This document shows, piece after piece, positions 10,222-18,911 of a stretch of DNA of 57,731 nucleotides; position 1 is the stretch's first letter, and each line of letters opens with the position of its first letter. A model generated the notes under the pieces. That model had not been told where the DNA came from. It made no database searches and saw only the letters and a program-made list of their open reading frames with translations. The stretch lies in assembly GCA_002423895.1 (NCBI GenBank), contig DIOL01000025.1, forward strand, positions 22,489 through 80,219, written 5' to 3'. The position numbers were made by a program, and so were the translations under genes. The stretch comes from Bacteroidales bacterium UBA5515. GTDB taxonomy: Bacteria > Bacteroidota > Bacteroidia > Bacteroidales > P3.

Positions 10222-10716
10222 TCAGTCTTTAGAATAGTTATTGTTTATCATTTCAAAGATAATTTCTTTTAACTGATCAGGACTTAATTTATCAATAAAT
10301 GGTTTTAAATCCTCCATCTTTCTTACTTCATTAAGAATAGAAGTAAGCTTTTGCATTTCATCTTCAGCAAAATACTTAATTAAAATATCAGCAAAATTTC
10401 TATTTTGATTGCTATTAAACTGATGATTATTGTTTTGAAGTGAAGAATTATAAGACTCCAAAATAAACATTAACTTATTGAACTCCTTAATTGAAAGTTC
10501 TTTTTCAATTGAAGAAAGAGTTTCTTTAAATCTGTCGTAAGTTTCATCCTTAGTAAAGTTACTTTCAATAAATTTAGTAGCATTTATAGCCCATTTCAAA
10601 TACTTGTTTTGGTCTTTAAATGAAAACGTAGCGTAAAGCCCACCACCATTATCAGGATAAATACCCTTTTGAATATCATACCCTTCCTTAATAATATCAT
10701 TTAATGTTGTATTCAT
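10222..10716 (-). CDS. Hypothetical protein sharing its N-terminus with the upstream TPR gene
   Basis: 164 residues, soluble and mostly helical by composition, with no recognised domain. The first 18 residues (MNTTLNDIIKEGYDIQKG) nearly match the start of the upstream TPR protein (MNTILNDIIKEEYDIQKA), and the bases just before both start codons are also alike. This suggests that a 5' segment was duplicated between the two genes. The body (NKYLKWAINATKFIESNF onwards) is unrelated to TPRs. It is the last gene of a three-gene leftward group, 11 bases after its neighbour. Confidence 0.65.
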   Translation of the reverse strand: MNTTLNDIIKEGYDIQKGIYPDNGGGLYATFSFKDQNKYLKWAINATKFIESNFTKDETYDRFKETLSSIEKELSIKEFNKLMFILESYNSSLQNNNHQFNSNQNRNFADILIKYFAEDEMQKLTSILNEVRKMEDLKPFIDKLSPDQLKEIIFEMINNNYSKD

Positions 10717-10727
10717 AATATAATTCT

Positions 10728-11693
10728 TTATTTCTTCATTAATTCTTCTACTTTATCCATATCTACCTTTGCCCTTTCTTCATATTCTTTTTTCTTTTCA
10801 AGGTCTTTTTCTATCTCTGCCATTTCAGAAAGTAATATTCCTCTATTATTATAAGCTTCTTTGTAGTTTGGATTTAATTCTATTGCTTTATTGTAATCTA
10901 ATAACGCTTCTTTATAAGTTTCTATATGTTCTGAATATAAAATTCCTCTATCATAATAAACATTTATATCATTAGGATTTAATTCAATAACTTTATTATA
11001 ATCTGATAAAGCTTCGTTATAAGTTTCTGTATTTTCTGAATATAAAAGTGCTCTATCAAAATAAGCATCTATATAATTAGGATTTAATTCTATTGCTTTA
11101 TTAAAGTCTGATAGGGCTTCATTATAAGTTTCTGGATTTTCTGAATATAAATTTCCTCTATTATTATAAGCTATTGCATAATTAGAATCTAATTCTATTG
11201 CTTTATTATAATCAGACAAGGCTTCATTATAAGTTTCTGGATTTTTTGAATATAAAAGTCCTCTATTATTATATGTTTTTGCATAATAAGGATTTAATTC
11301 TATTGCTGTATTAAAATCTGCTAATGCTTTTTTATATGTTTTTGGATTTTCTAAATATAAAAGACCTCTATTATTATAAGTATCTTTATTATTAGGATCT
11401 AATTCTATCGCTTTATTATAATCTAACAAGGCTTCATTATAAGTTTCTATATTTTTTGAATATAAAAATCCTCTATTAAAATAAGCAACAGAATAATTAG
11501 GATTTAATTCTAATGCTTTATTAAAATCTTCTAATGCTTTTTTATAAGTTTCTGGATTTTGTGTATATAAAAGACCTCTATTATTATAAGCATCTACATC
11601 ATTATGATTTACTTTTAAAATTTCAGAATACAAATCAATGGCTTTTTGAATATCATACTCTTCCTTTATAATATCATTTAATATTGTATTCAT
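10728..11693 (-). CDS. TPR protein with 35-residue repeats
   Basis: 321 residues made almost wholly of about eight tetratricopeptide repeats of the pattern NRGxLYSxNPETYxEALxDYNKAIELNPN. The period is 35 rather than the usual 34 residues, with an extra residue near the ETY segment, so the DNA repeats every 105 bp. It has no signal peptide or membrane helix, so it should be cytoplasmic and act as a protein-binding scaffold. It sits 12 bases downstream of the membrane-anchored TPR gene whose repeats it shares; the two probably arose from one another. Confidence 0.85.
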   Translation of the reverse strand: MNTILNDIIKEEYDIQKAIDLYSEILKVNHNDVDAYNNRGLLYTQNPETYKKALEDFNKALELNPNYSVAYFNRGFLYSKNIETYNEALLDYNKAIELDPNNKDTYNNRGLLYLENPKTYKKALADFNTAIELNPYYAKTYNNRGLLYSKNPETYNEALSDYNKAIELDSNYAIAYNNRGNLYSENPETYNEALSDFNKAIELNPNYIDAYFDRALLYSENTETYNEALSDYNKVIELNPNDINVYYDRGILYSEHIETYKEALLDYNKAIELNPNYKEAYNNRGILLSEMAEIEKDLEKKKEYEERAKVDMDKVEELMKK

Positions 11694-11705
11694 AATATTT
11701 ATTCT

Positions 11706-12707
11706 TTAGTCAATATTAAAACCATTTTTTTTTGCCATTACAGTATCTGAATATGCCATATTTTCATATTGTTTTTTCTTTTCAGTATCTTTTTCTATTT
11801 GTGCCATTACAGTTAGTAATAATGATCTATTTTGATATGCATGTACAGCATCATCAGGATTTAATTCTATTACTTTTGAATATTCAGATAAGGCTTCTTT
11901 ATATGTTTCAGGATTTCTACAAAATAAATTTCCTCTAACAAAATAAGCATCTGGATTATTAGGATTTAATTCTATTGCTTTATTATAATCAGATAAGGCT
12001 TCTTTATAAGTTTTTGAATTTTCTGAATATAAAATACCTCTTAAAATATAAATATTTGGATCATTAGCATTTAATTCTATTGCTTTATTATAATCAGATA
12101 AGGCTTCTTTATACGTTTCAGGATTTTTTGCATATAAATTCCCTCTATTAATATAAGCCTCAACATAATTATCATTTAATTCTATTGCTTTATTATAATC
12201 AAATTCTGCTTTATAATATGTTTTTGAATTTTTTGAATATAAAACTCCTCTATTAATGTAAGCTTCTACGAAATTAGGATTGTTTTTAATAATTTCTGAA
12301 TATAAATAAATAGCTTTTTGAATATTACCTACATTCAATGCCTCAGTAAATAGTTTATTAATCAAAGATTGTTTTTCTACTTGTTGTTGAGAAATTTTTA
12401 TTTCTTCTATTTTACTATTTAATTCTTCAATTTGCTCATCAATATTCTTTTCCCTTCTTCTTGTTAATATTATTGGTATAAAAATACCTGATAAAGTAAA
12501 TATTGTAGCTAAAATCCCAATCCAAGAAATCATGGAAGATTGATTATCTTTATATTCATTTACATTCTCTTCTAAGAGATCAATCTTTTTCTCTAAAAGA
12601 TTAATTGTTTGCTCGTTGGTTGAAACTGAATTTGTGGTTACTTTTGTTTCTTCTGCATATAATAAGACAGAAGAAAATAAAAATAAAATTGTAATAAGTT
12701 TTTTCAT
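11706..12707 (-). CDS. Membrane-anchored TPR protein
   Basis: I start at the ATG at 12707, giving a clean signal sequence (MKKLITILFLFSSVLLYAEE). The in-frame ATG at 12728 lies in a minus-strand -7 element TATCTTTG (12726-12733), so it should not be transcribed. After a short Gln/Asn-rich coiled segment comes a transmembrane helix (about WIGILATIFTLSGIFIPIIL), a basic stop-transfer RRREK, a coiled coil and about five 35-residue TPRs. The TPRs would face the side opposite the N-terminal segment. First gene of the three-gene group. The function is unknown; a scaffolding role is likely. Confidence 0.8.
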   Translation of the reverse strand: MKKLITILFLFSSVLLYAEETKVTTNSVSTNEQTINLLEKKIDLLEENVNEYKDNQSSMISWIGILATIFTLSGIFIPIILTRRREKNIDEQIEELNSKIEEIKISQQQVEKQSLINKLFTEALNVGNIQKAIYLYSEIIKNNPNFVEAYINRGVLYSKNSKTYYKAEFDYNKAIELNDNYVEAYINRGNLYAKNPETYKEALSDYNKAIELNANDPNIYILRGILYSENSKTYKEALSDYNKAIELNPNNPDAYFVRGNLFCRNPETYKEALSEYSKVIELNPDDAVHAYQNRSLLLTVMAQIEKDTEKKKQYENMAYSDTVMAKKNGFNID

Positions 12708-12946
12708 ACTCTTAATTTCAAGTTTCAAAGATAAGAACTTTAATTGAAAAAATATTATTTGATAATAAATTTCTAACTCTTGACTTTAATTTACTGAAAT
12801 AAGGTTTAATTTTTCTATCTCCTTATCATTATTATTCGATAAAAATTGACTTGTTACAGAAGAAAAAGAGTTAAAAAAAATACAAAACTCTTTTATAAAG
12901 ATAGAGAAACAAGAAATAAAACTAATTAATCAAAGTATAAATCTCA

Positions 12947-13070
12947 TTTAATGGCATTATAATCTCAGTATAATGCCATTAAACTTATGATATAATGGCA
13001 TTATAGTTGTAGTATAATGCCATTAAACCGACAATATAATGCCATTATACCAAATTTAAACAAGGATTAG
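12947..13070 (+). repeat. 22-bp palindrome array, locus B (5 units) with tail
   Basis: Five 15-bp cores start at 12947, 12969, 12991, 13013 and 13035, exactly 22 bp apart. Their form is TATAAT-GCC-ATTATA with GGC or GCC centres and minor arm changes. The seven-base spacers are unrelated to each other. The tail contains AAATTTAAAC running into AACAAGGATTAG (13059-13070). The array occupies the gap between the TPR operon promoter and the terminator of the exonuclease/FKBP operon. Confidence 0.88.
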
Positions 13071-13170
13071 TTAGATTAAAAGCTTATATAAAGAGATAAT
13101 AATAAGATATATATCTATAAAAAAGAAGTATAATTTTATTGAAAGCTTTTTAGAGAAATTTTAGGCAATA

Positions 13171-13210
13171 AAAAAACTCGTTGAATGAAATAAATCAGTT
13201 CAACGAGTTT
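13171..13210 (-). terminator. Intrinsic terminator of the exonuclease/FKBP cluster
   Basis: AAACTCGTTGAA (13174-13185) pairs perfectly with TTCAACGAGTTT (13199-13210), and on the minus strand the stem is followed by six T. It lies 19 bases after the stop codon of the DnaQ-like exonuclease gene. Confidence 0.85.
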
Positions 13211-13228
13211 AGTTATTTTGGAGAAATT

Positions 13229-14035
13229 CTACTTGGAAAAACCTCTTAGTTTAATTTCTGTTATTACTTTCTTTGTTGAAAGAGGAAAATCAGCATTCAT
13301 CATCCAGGAGAAATAAGAAGGATCGTTTTTGAAGATATCTTCTACAATTCTTCCTTTGTATTTTCCAAAATTAATACATTCTTTTCCATTTGCATCATAA
13401 ACCAAATGACCAACCATATCAACCCAATTGCTGTTTCGAGTAAATTCGTGTAATGCTTTAACATCATTTACAACAGGAGTTGAAACATTACCTTCATTAT
13501 CTACATACTCTACTCCATTATATCGGTCTAATTGAGCAAGTAGAATTTCATAGGTTGCTTTTGTGTCTGCTTCTGCTGTGTGAGCATCAATTAATTCTTT
13601 TCCACAATAGAACTTGTAAGCAGCTTTAAGCGTACGGGATTCCATTCTGTGGAATATATTCATAACATCAACAAATTTTCTGTTAGATATTTCAAAATCT
13701 ACTCCTGATTTAAGAAATTCTTCTACTAAGATTGGAATATCAAATTTGTTAGAGTTATATCCTGCCAAATCGGAATTGCCAATAAAAGCATGTAACTCAC
13801 CAGCAAGTTGTTTAAATGTTGGTTTGTCTTTAACATCTTCATCTGTAATTCCGTGAATTTTTGTTGCTTGTTCTGGAATATGACGTTCTGGATTTATCCT
13901 GTAGGTTTTAATTTCTTCTTTGCCATCAGGAAAGATCTTAAAAAGACATATTTCAATAATTTTATCTTGACCTACACTTACTCCTGTGCTTTCAATATCA
14001 AAGAATATGATAGGTTTGGTTAGATTTAGTTGCAT
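13229..14035 (-). CDS. DnaQ-like 3'-5' exonuclease
   Basis: A 268-residue DEDD-family exonuclease. ExoI motif FFDIESTG is at about 11-18, ExoII lies around AGYNSNKFDIPIL, and ExoIII is HTAEADTKAT (DEDDh type, with His and Asp visible). The C-terminal segment NFGKYKGRIVEDIFKNDPSYFSWM is an accessory module often fused to this family in Bacteroidota. It could act in proofreading or nucleic-acid turnover; the polymerase partner is not evident. It is the last gene of the leftward FKBP group, four bases after the FKBP gene. Confidence 0.88.
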   Translation of the reverse strand: MQLNLTKPIIFFDIESTGVSVGQDKIIEICLFKIFPDGKEEIKTYRINPERHIPEQATKIHGITDEDVKDKPTFKQLAGELHAFIGNSDLAGYNSNKFDIPILVEEFLKSGVDFEISNRKFVDVMNIFHRMESRTLKAAYKFYCGKELIDAHTAEADTKATYEILLAQLDRYNGVEYVDNEGNVSTPVVNDVKALHEFTRNSNWVDMVGHLVYDANGKECINFGKYKGRIVEDIFKNDPSYFSWMMNADFPLSTKKVITEIKLRGFSK

Positions 14036-14039
14036 TTCT

Positions 14040-15068
14040 TTATTTTTTAACTTGTTTTGGTTGTGCTTTTGGAGTTACCTTAATTGGTTGAGTTTGACCA
14101 TTTGGTTGTTTTGCTGGTGCTCCCTTTTCAATTTCTACTAATTCAAGTTCAAAAATAAGTGGAGTATGTGGAGCAATTGCAGCTTGTCCTCTTTCACCAT
14201 AAGCTAATTTGGAAGGAAGTAAAATAATAGCTTTATCACCTTTATTCATCATCTTCACTCCTTCTTCAAATCCCTTAATCATTTGTCCTTGAGCAATTGT
14301 AAATGGAAGTGGTTCGTATTTTCTACCTTGATTAAACTGACCTGCTTCTTTTGCTGCTGATTCAACACTTGTGTCAAAAAGTTTTCCGTCAGTAAATTTA
14401 CCAACATAATGAACCTTCACCTTATCTCCTGCTTTTGGAGTTTCTTTTGAATTTGCAGCAAAAGTTTTCTTAAAGTAAATTCCATTTACCATTTCATTAT
14501 CAAAACCATAATCCTTAATTGCTTTTTCAATTGTTGCTGGTTCTAATAAAGCTAAGCTATCTGAAATTTGCTTTTGTATTTTCATTTGTTCTTCTTGCTT
14601 TTTACGCATTTCAGCTTCTTCAACTTCTTGTTGAGCTTGAGTTTTTATATCATCTATTTGAAGAGTCCAATATGCATACATGCCTGATTGAAAGTATGGA
14701 GGCATATTCCCACCAAATAGTTTTTCAATTGAATCTTTTGCAAAAGCAAATGTGCAAGTTTCTCCCTTACGCATCATTAATGCTCCATCAACCAAGTCTC
14801 CTTTAAAAATCTTAGATTGATCATCAATTCTAACCATTGGTTGTGATTGCATTTTTGTTCCATCAGCAACAAGTGAATCACCAAACTTAATTGAGAACTT
14901 ACCAATCAATAAGTCATTTTTTTGAACTTGTTGTCCTTGAGGATTCTTTACCTCAAACTTGTAAATGACATTTTCTGGAGAAGTTGTAAATCCTTCTAAA
15001 GGATTCTTTTGGGCAAAAATAGTTGTTGCAAATAATATTGATGCAACTAATAAAAATGTTTTTTTCAT
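14040..15068 (-). CDS. Exported FKBP-type peptidyl-prolyl isomerase
   Basis: 342 residues with a signal peptide (1-19, ending TTIFAQ) and no lipobox, so it is periplasmic. A degenerate FKBP-like N-terminal half is followed by a charged helix (about 145-175) and a canonical C-terminal FKBP domain with VKVHYVGKFTDGKLFDTS, GFEEGVKMMNKGDKA and PSKLAYGERG. Such proteins catalyse proline isomerisation and assist the folding of exported proteins. It has a Pro/Gln/Lys-rich tail. Second FKBP gene from the 3' end of three in a row. Confidence 0.92.
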   Translation of the reverse strand: MKKTFLLVASILFATTIFAQKNPLEGFTTSPENVIYKFEVKNPQGQQVQKNDLLIGKFSIKFGDSLVADGTKMQSQPMVRIDDQSKIFKGDLVDGALMMRKGETCTFAFAKDSIEKLFGGNMPPYFQSGMYAYWTLQIDDIKTQAQQEVEEAEMRKKQEEQMKIQKQISDSLALLEPATIEKAIKDYGFDNEMVNGIYFKKTFAANSKETPKAGDKVKVHYVGKFTDGKLFDTSVESAAKEAGQFNQGRKYEPLPFTIAQGQMIKGFEEGVKMMNKGDKAIILLPSKLAYGERGQAAIAPHTPLIFELELVEIEKGAPAKQPNGQTQPIKVTPKAQPKQVKK

Positions 15069-15083
15069 ACTAAATTTCTACTT

Positions 15084-15977
15084 TTAGTTTCTTACTATGT
15101 TAATTAATGTTATATCGAAAATCAATACCGTATTAGGTTTTATTGGTCCATAAGAGTTTTGACCATAACCCAATTTGGAAGGAATAATCAGTTTTGCTTT
15201 ACCACCCTTTTTCATTAAAGTAATTCCTTGAGTCCATCCTGGAATTAGTCCTTCATCACCAATAACAAAACTAAAAGGTTCATATGTTCTATCCTTAGAA
15301 TAAATACCTGAATTTTGAGCAACAGTTTTTATATTTGTGTCTATTACCTTTCCATCAAGAGTAGAAACAGAATAATTTACCAATACTTCATCGCCATATT
15401 TAGCTACTTCTCCCTCTCCTTCAACTTGCTTTACAAAGTATAATCCACTTTCTTGTTTCTCTGCCTTAAGAGATTTCTTTTGAATGTATTGTTCTATTGT
15501 ATCAAATTCTTTTTGTTGTTGTTCAATCATCAACTGATCTTCCTGGCTTATCTCTTTCTGAGAAATTATTTGTTGAATCTTTAAATAGAAATATACTTTA
15601 TCAGTATGTCTTAAAACTAAGTTAGAAGCATATTTTGAAGCGCTGTCAGCAGGAATGATAATTATGGCACTATCGCCAACATGTAAATTTAATAAGAATT
15701 CATCAATAGTTCCCTTGTCTGAACTTATGATAGAGAAAAGTCTTTCAGGTTTTCCATAATTGGAATATAGCTTTACTGAGTCATTAACTCTTATCTCCAT
15801 TTCACCATAAAGAATATCACCTACTTTTGCTTTGTAGTTATCTTTGTTGTCAACGCAATGCTTGAAAGAGAATCCAAGTTCTGTTGTTACAAATTCACTT
15901 GTTTTATCCTTTTTGCAGGATATAAATGCACTGCTTACTAATATTAATAGTATAAATAATGATATTTTTGACTTCAT
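15084..15977 (-). CDS. FKBP-type peptidyl-prolyl isomerase lipoprotein
   Basis: 297 residues. The signal ends in a lipobox (SSAFISC) with the Cys at about 20, followed by charged residues KKDK. A variant FKBP-like N-terminal half, a helical linker and a C-terminal FKBP domain (VLVNYSVSTLDGKVIDTN, GWTQGITLMKKGGKAKLIIP, SKLGYGQ) follow, the same layout as the neighbouring gene. The two therefore look like an old duplication. It is likely anchored in a membrane facing the periplasm and helps envelope protein folding. Confidence 0.92.
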   Translation of the reverse strand: MKSKISLFILLILVSSAFISCKKDKTSEFVTTELGFSFKHCVDNKDNYKAKVGDILYGEMEIRVNDSVKLYSNYGKPERLFSIISSDKGTIDEFLLNLHVGDSAIIIIPADSASKYASNLVLRHTDKVYFYLKIQQIISQKEISQEDQLMIEQQQKEFDTIEQYIQKKSLKAEKQESGLYFVKQVEGEGEVAKYGDEVLVNYSVSTLDGKVIDTNIKTVAQNSGIYSKDRTYEPFSFVIGDEGLIPGWTQGITLMKKGGKAKLIIPSKLGYGQNSYGPIKPNTVLIFDITLINIVRN

Positions 15978-15987
15978 CCCTGTTTTC

Positions 15988-16548
15988 TTATTTTACTTCT
16001 TTAATTTCAATTTCATAAACTAAACTTGCACGTTTTGGAATTCTATCTCCATCTCCTTTAAGTCCATAAGCTAAAAAAGAAGGTACAATTGCTCTAAGTT
16101 TAGATTTTTCTTTTAATCCATTCAAAACATAAACTAAACCTACAACATCTTGTTCAGATTTTAAATTAATCACCTTAGAACCATCAATTTTTGAATCAAA
16201 AACTTTGGTTCCATCAAGCAATTCAATCTTACAATCAATTTTAGCAACAGAGTTTGAATTAATGGTTTTTCCTTTTCCTTCTAAAAGACTTTCAACAAAA
16301 ACTCCATCTTTTATATGTTGCATTTCCCATTTTCTTCTCTGAATATAACCTTTAATCTGTTGAATTTCTTTTTCGTTTGCAACTTGATTGACTTTTAAAA
16401 GAGTGTTATCTACCTTTTCTTCCTTTGATTCTTCTTTAGGGTTTTCTCTCTTTTCTCTTAATACAATTGCATAATGATTATTGTATTTATCAGTGCAACC
16501 ACTAAAAAGAATTATTAGTCCTATTATCAATAAGTATTGCCTTTTCAT
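15988..16548 (-). CDS. Short FKBP-like lipoprotein (GldI-like)
   Basis: 186 residues with a lipobox (ILFSGC, Cys at about 18). A Glu/Lys-rich linker leads into one FKBP domain (LDGTKVFDSKIDGS, PSFLAYGLKGDGDRIP, SLVYEIEIKEV). In the flavobacteria, GldI is an FKBP lipoprotein needed for gliding and type IX secretion. This gene resembles that class, but I see no gliding genes nearby, so the specific name is not assigned. It starts the FKBP trio. Confidence 0.82.
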   Translation of the reverse strand: MKRQYLLIIGLIILFSGCTDKYNNHYAIVLREKRENPKEESKEEKVDNTLLKVNQVANEKEIQQIKGYIQRRKWEMQHIKDGVFVESLLEGKGKTINSNSVAKIDCKIELLDGTKVFDSKIDGSKVINLKSEQDVVGLVYVLNGLKEKSKLRAIVPSFLAYGLKGDGDRIPKRASLVYEIEIKEVK

Positions 16549-16584
16549 TTATGTTTCTTCTTTTAGAATATTAATGTATTACTT

Positions 16585-17601
16585 TTATTCCTTACAAGAG
16601 TTTTTAATTTGCTCAGTTAGTTTTTCTAAAACCCATTCCAAGCTTTCAAAAGAATGTCCACCTGCTGCTTTTTGATGTCCTCCTCCATTCCAAAACTTTC
16701 TTGAAAACTTATTTACATCAAAATCATGTTTGGAACGAAAAGATAATCTAATTCTATCCATTCTTTCTGTTACTAAAACTCCAAATTCAATTCCTTTCAT
16801 TGATAAACAAAAGTTCACAATTCCTTCGCAATCTCCAATTTGATAATTAAAGCGTTTTAAATCTTCTTTTGAAAGATAAATCATTGCTGCTTTCTGTTTA
16901 TGAAAAACAGTCAATCTTTCTGAAAGACAAAAACCAAGAAGACGAAGACGATTTTCAGAATAAGTATTATAAACTTCCTGATGAACATATTCAACATCTA
17001 CTCCATTATCAACCAATTCTGCAACAACTTCGTAAGTTCTTCTATGATTGCAAGAAAAACTAAAGCTTCCTGTATCAGTACAAATACCTACATAAATTCC
17101 CTGTGCAATATCTTTTGTTAAAAATGGCTTTTCTTCAATTAATGAAAGTACTTCATAAAGTAATTCTGAGGTTGAAGATACATTAATTTTAGAGAAAACT
17201 AAATCAAAATTCTTTATTTCTGGTTCAAGATGGTGATCAATCAAAACTTTTGGTTTTAAAGAAGAAAGTAAAATATCTTTAATAAAATCTCCTGCCCTGT
17301 GAAATGCATTAAAATCTAAACAAATGATTAAATCTGCTTGATCAATTAGATTTCTTGCTTCATTATTGTTTTTAGATGCAATAATATAAGAAACATCAGT
17401 CATAACGAAATCCAAAAAGTTTGGAAATTCATTAGGAACAATAACTTTTGAATTTTTGTTTTGGACTTTTAAATAGTGGTATAGAGAACTGACAGCACCA
17501 ATAGTATCTCCGTCAGGATTAAAGTGAGAAATTAGAACTATATTATTGGCAATCTCTATCTTGTCTTTGAGTTCTGAGATGTAAGTTTGAGGAAATAGCA
17601 T
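16585..17601 (-). CDS. DHH-family phosphoesterase, NrnA-like (oligoribonuclease/pAp phosphatase)
   Basis: 338 residues with the DHH motifs ISHFNPDGDTIGA (about 24-36), ICLDFN, LIDHHLEP and DTGSFSF, and the C-terminal DHHA1 motif GGGHQKAAGG. NrnA enzymes degrade 2-5 nt RNAs and dephosphorylate pAp, using manganese. It is the first gene of the leftward cluster with the FKBP genes, 36 bases upstream of the short FKBP gene. A minus-strand TATCTTTG (17641-17648) lies 40 bases before the ATG. Confidence 0.92.
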   Translation of the reverse strand: MLFPQTYISELKDKIEIANNIVLISHFNPDGDTIGAVSSLYHYLKVQNKNSKVIVPNEFPNFLDFVMTDVSYIIASKNNNEARNLIDQADLIICLDFNAFHRAGDFIKDILLSSLKPKVLIDHHLEPEIKNFDLVFSKINVSSTSELLYEVLSLIEEKPFLTKDIAQGIYVGICTDTGSFSFSCNHRRTYEVVAELVDNGVDVEYVHQEVYNTYSENRLRLLGFCLSERLTVFHKQKAAMIYLSKEDLKRFNYQIGDCEGIVNFCLSMKGIEFGVLVTERMDRIRLSFRSKHDFDVNKFSRKFWNGGGHQKAAGGHSFESLEWVLEKLTEQIKNSCKE

Positions 17602-17680
17602 AATTATTTATCGTTATAAATTATCAAAAAATATAATCTGCAAAGATAAATAATAATACTTAATACACCTAAAAGATATA

Positions 17681-18301
17681 TTAGTTTTTAGGCAATTCCT
17701 CAAAAGTATTATCTGAGTAGAATACAATCAATCTTTTAATATGCTTAGGTTTATTTTCAACTTCTGGAGTTATTGTTGCATTTACAGATTCTTTTATATT
17801 ATTTTCTTCAGTAACAATGACTTTTTCTTTCAAGATTTCATTAAAACTTGGATCAATTGTTTTGATTTCTGGAAGCTTTTCGTCATCATTACTAATCAAA
17901 ATATCCTTTTCTTTATATTTCTTCTCCAACAGTTCAATTTTCCTTTCCAAATCCCCAATCTTATTTAGGTCATGTTTTGGAGAAATATCTTCTTGAAAAT
18001 CATCAAAGAGAGAATCAGAAAATCCCTTTTTATTGCTTTCTGGAAGCTCTGAGGATGCAAAATTTGATTCTTTAGATATTTTTTCGTCAGATTTTGAAAA
18101 GAGAGAGCCTTTACCCAATATCAACCAATTTGAATCAACTTCTTTAAATCGATTCAATATTTTGGTAACAATATCCAAGGATGGATTATTCCTTCCAGAT
18201 AGAATATGAGAAATAGAAGATCTTTGAACTCCGATTTCATCTGCAAATTGTGTAGGATTTAATCCTAAAGATTTCATCAATAAAACTATTCTTTCTTGCA
18301 T
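17681..18301 (-). CDS. XRE-family transcriptional regulator with hydrophilic tail
   Basis: I use the ATG at 18301 (MQERIVLLMKSLGLNPTQFA), because the upstream extension from a GTG at 18331 runs into two repeat operators. Residues 2-60 form a classic Cro/CI helix-turn-helix (TQFADEIGVQRSSISHILSGRNNPSLD). The rest (about 70-206) is acidic and low complexity, with a coiled-coil stretch (IGDLERKIELLEKKYKEK) that could dimerise it. At least two ACAWTTGTAAT sites lie 11-39 bases upstream of the start, which suggests autoregulation. The target genes are not known. Confidence 0.88.
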   Translation of the reverse strand: MQERIVLLMKSLGLNPTQFADEIGVQRSSISHILSGRNNPSLDIVTKILNRFKEVDSNWLILGKGSLFSKSDEKISKESNFASSELPESNKKGFSDSLFDDFQEDISPKHDLNKIGDLERKIELLEKKYKEKDILISNDDEKLPEIKTIDPSFNEILKEKVIVTEENNIKESVNATITPEVENKPKHIKRLIVFYSDNTFEELPKN

Positions 18302-18713
18302 CTTTACATTTACATTTGTAATACATTTCACAATTGTAATACTGGCTCAGTAATTAAATATGTAAATTAACATTTTTACAATTGTATATTCATAATACGT
18401 TTAACAAACAATAAAGTTACATTATATATAAATATGTATTATATACATTACAATCAAGTAAATATACATCTATTACTATTTGATAAATATATAGTAGAAA
18501 TATCAGCAAAATAATAATCTATTACTTTATATAAATATTGTAAAGTACTGGTTATGAAACTTTATATACTGCAATTACTTGTATTTATTCTTTATTAACA
18601 CTTCTACAATTGTAACTCTTAAAAGTAATACAAATATTTAGTCTTTTTGCTAGTTACATTTGTAATATTGCACATATTCACATTTGTAATGTTACATTTG
18701 TGATACTATTTTT
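18302..18713. promoter_or_regulatory. Operator-rich region with seven ACA(A/T)TTGTRAT-like sites
   Basis: Copies of ACA(A/T)TTGTAAT or a close variant are at 18312-18322, 18330-18340, 18378-18386 (partial), 18606-18615, 18656-18666, 18680-18690 and 18694-18704 (GTGAT ending). Perfect forms read TTACAATTGTAA, a palindrome suited to a dimeric regulator. They sit between the XRE gene and the next leftward gene, with an AT-rich gap in the middle. I infer that they bind the adjacent XRE protein. Confidence 0.65.
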
Positions 18714-18811
18714 ATGGTTTTACCTCTCTCCTTTCCTACCACTAAAATCTCTGAGAAATCAATATTCCGTCCTAATGGCAAGCTTGATCGGATTTAATTC
18801 TTAATTTTAGT
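18714..18811. other. Less AT-rich intergenic segment beyond the operators
   Basis: This stretch is compositionally unlike the very AT-rich operator region beside it. It holds one 27-codon frame on the plus strand (18714-18797, starting MVLPLSFPTTK) directly behind the last operator, but nothing else supports coding. It may equally be part of an untranslated RNA. Confidence 0.2.
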
Positions 18812-18816
18812 TAAAC

Positions 18817-18849
18817 AAAAAAAGGCTTGGAATTTTTGTTCCAAGCCTT
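18817..18849 (-). terminator. Intrinsic terminator of the small lipoprotein gene
   Basis: AAGGCTTGGAA (18822-18832) pairs perfectly with TTCCAAGCCTT (18839-18849), loop six bases, and on the minus strand it runs into seven T. A second hairpin (GGGGAAT 18869-18875, ATTCCCC 18878-18884) lies between it and the stop codon at 18912. Confidence 0.85.
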
Positions 18850-18911
18850 AATACATTGATTAAAAAATGGGGAATCAATTCCCCTACTCAATTTTTCTTT
18901 TAAATAAAGTA

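Noticed and set aside
10222..10716. Calling this gene a pseudogene because its N-terminus copies the neighbour
   Set aside because: The frame is open for 164 residues with a normal composition; only the first part is shared.
10728..12300. Treating the 105-bp tandem repeats as non-coding minisatellite DNA
   Set aside because: They stay in frame across both genes and encode TPR motifs with conserved residues.
18545..18589. A 14-codon frame (MKLYILQ...) in the operator region
   Set aside because: Too short and AT-rich to separate from chance, with no promoter or ribosome-binding support.
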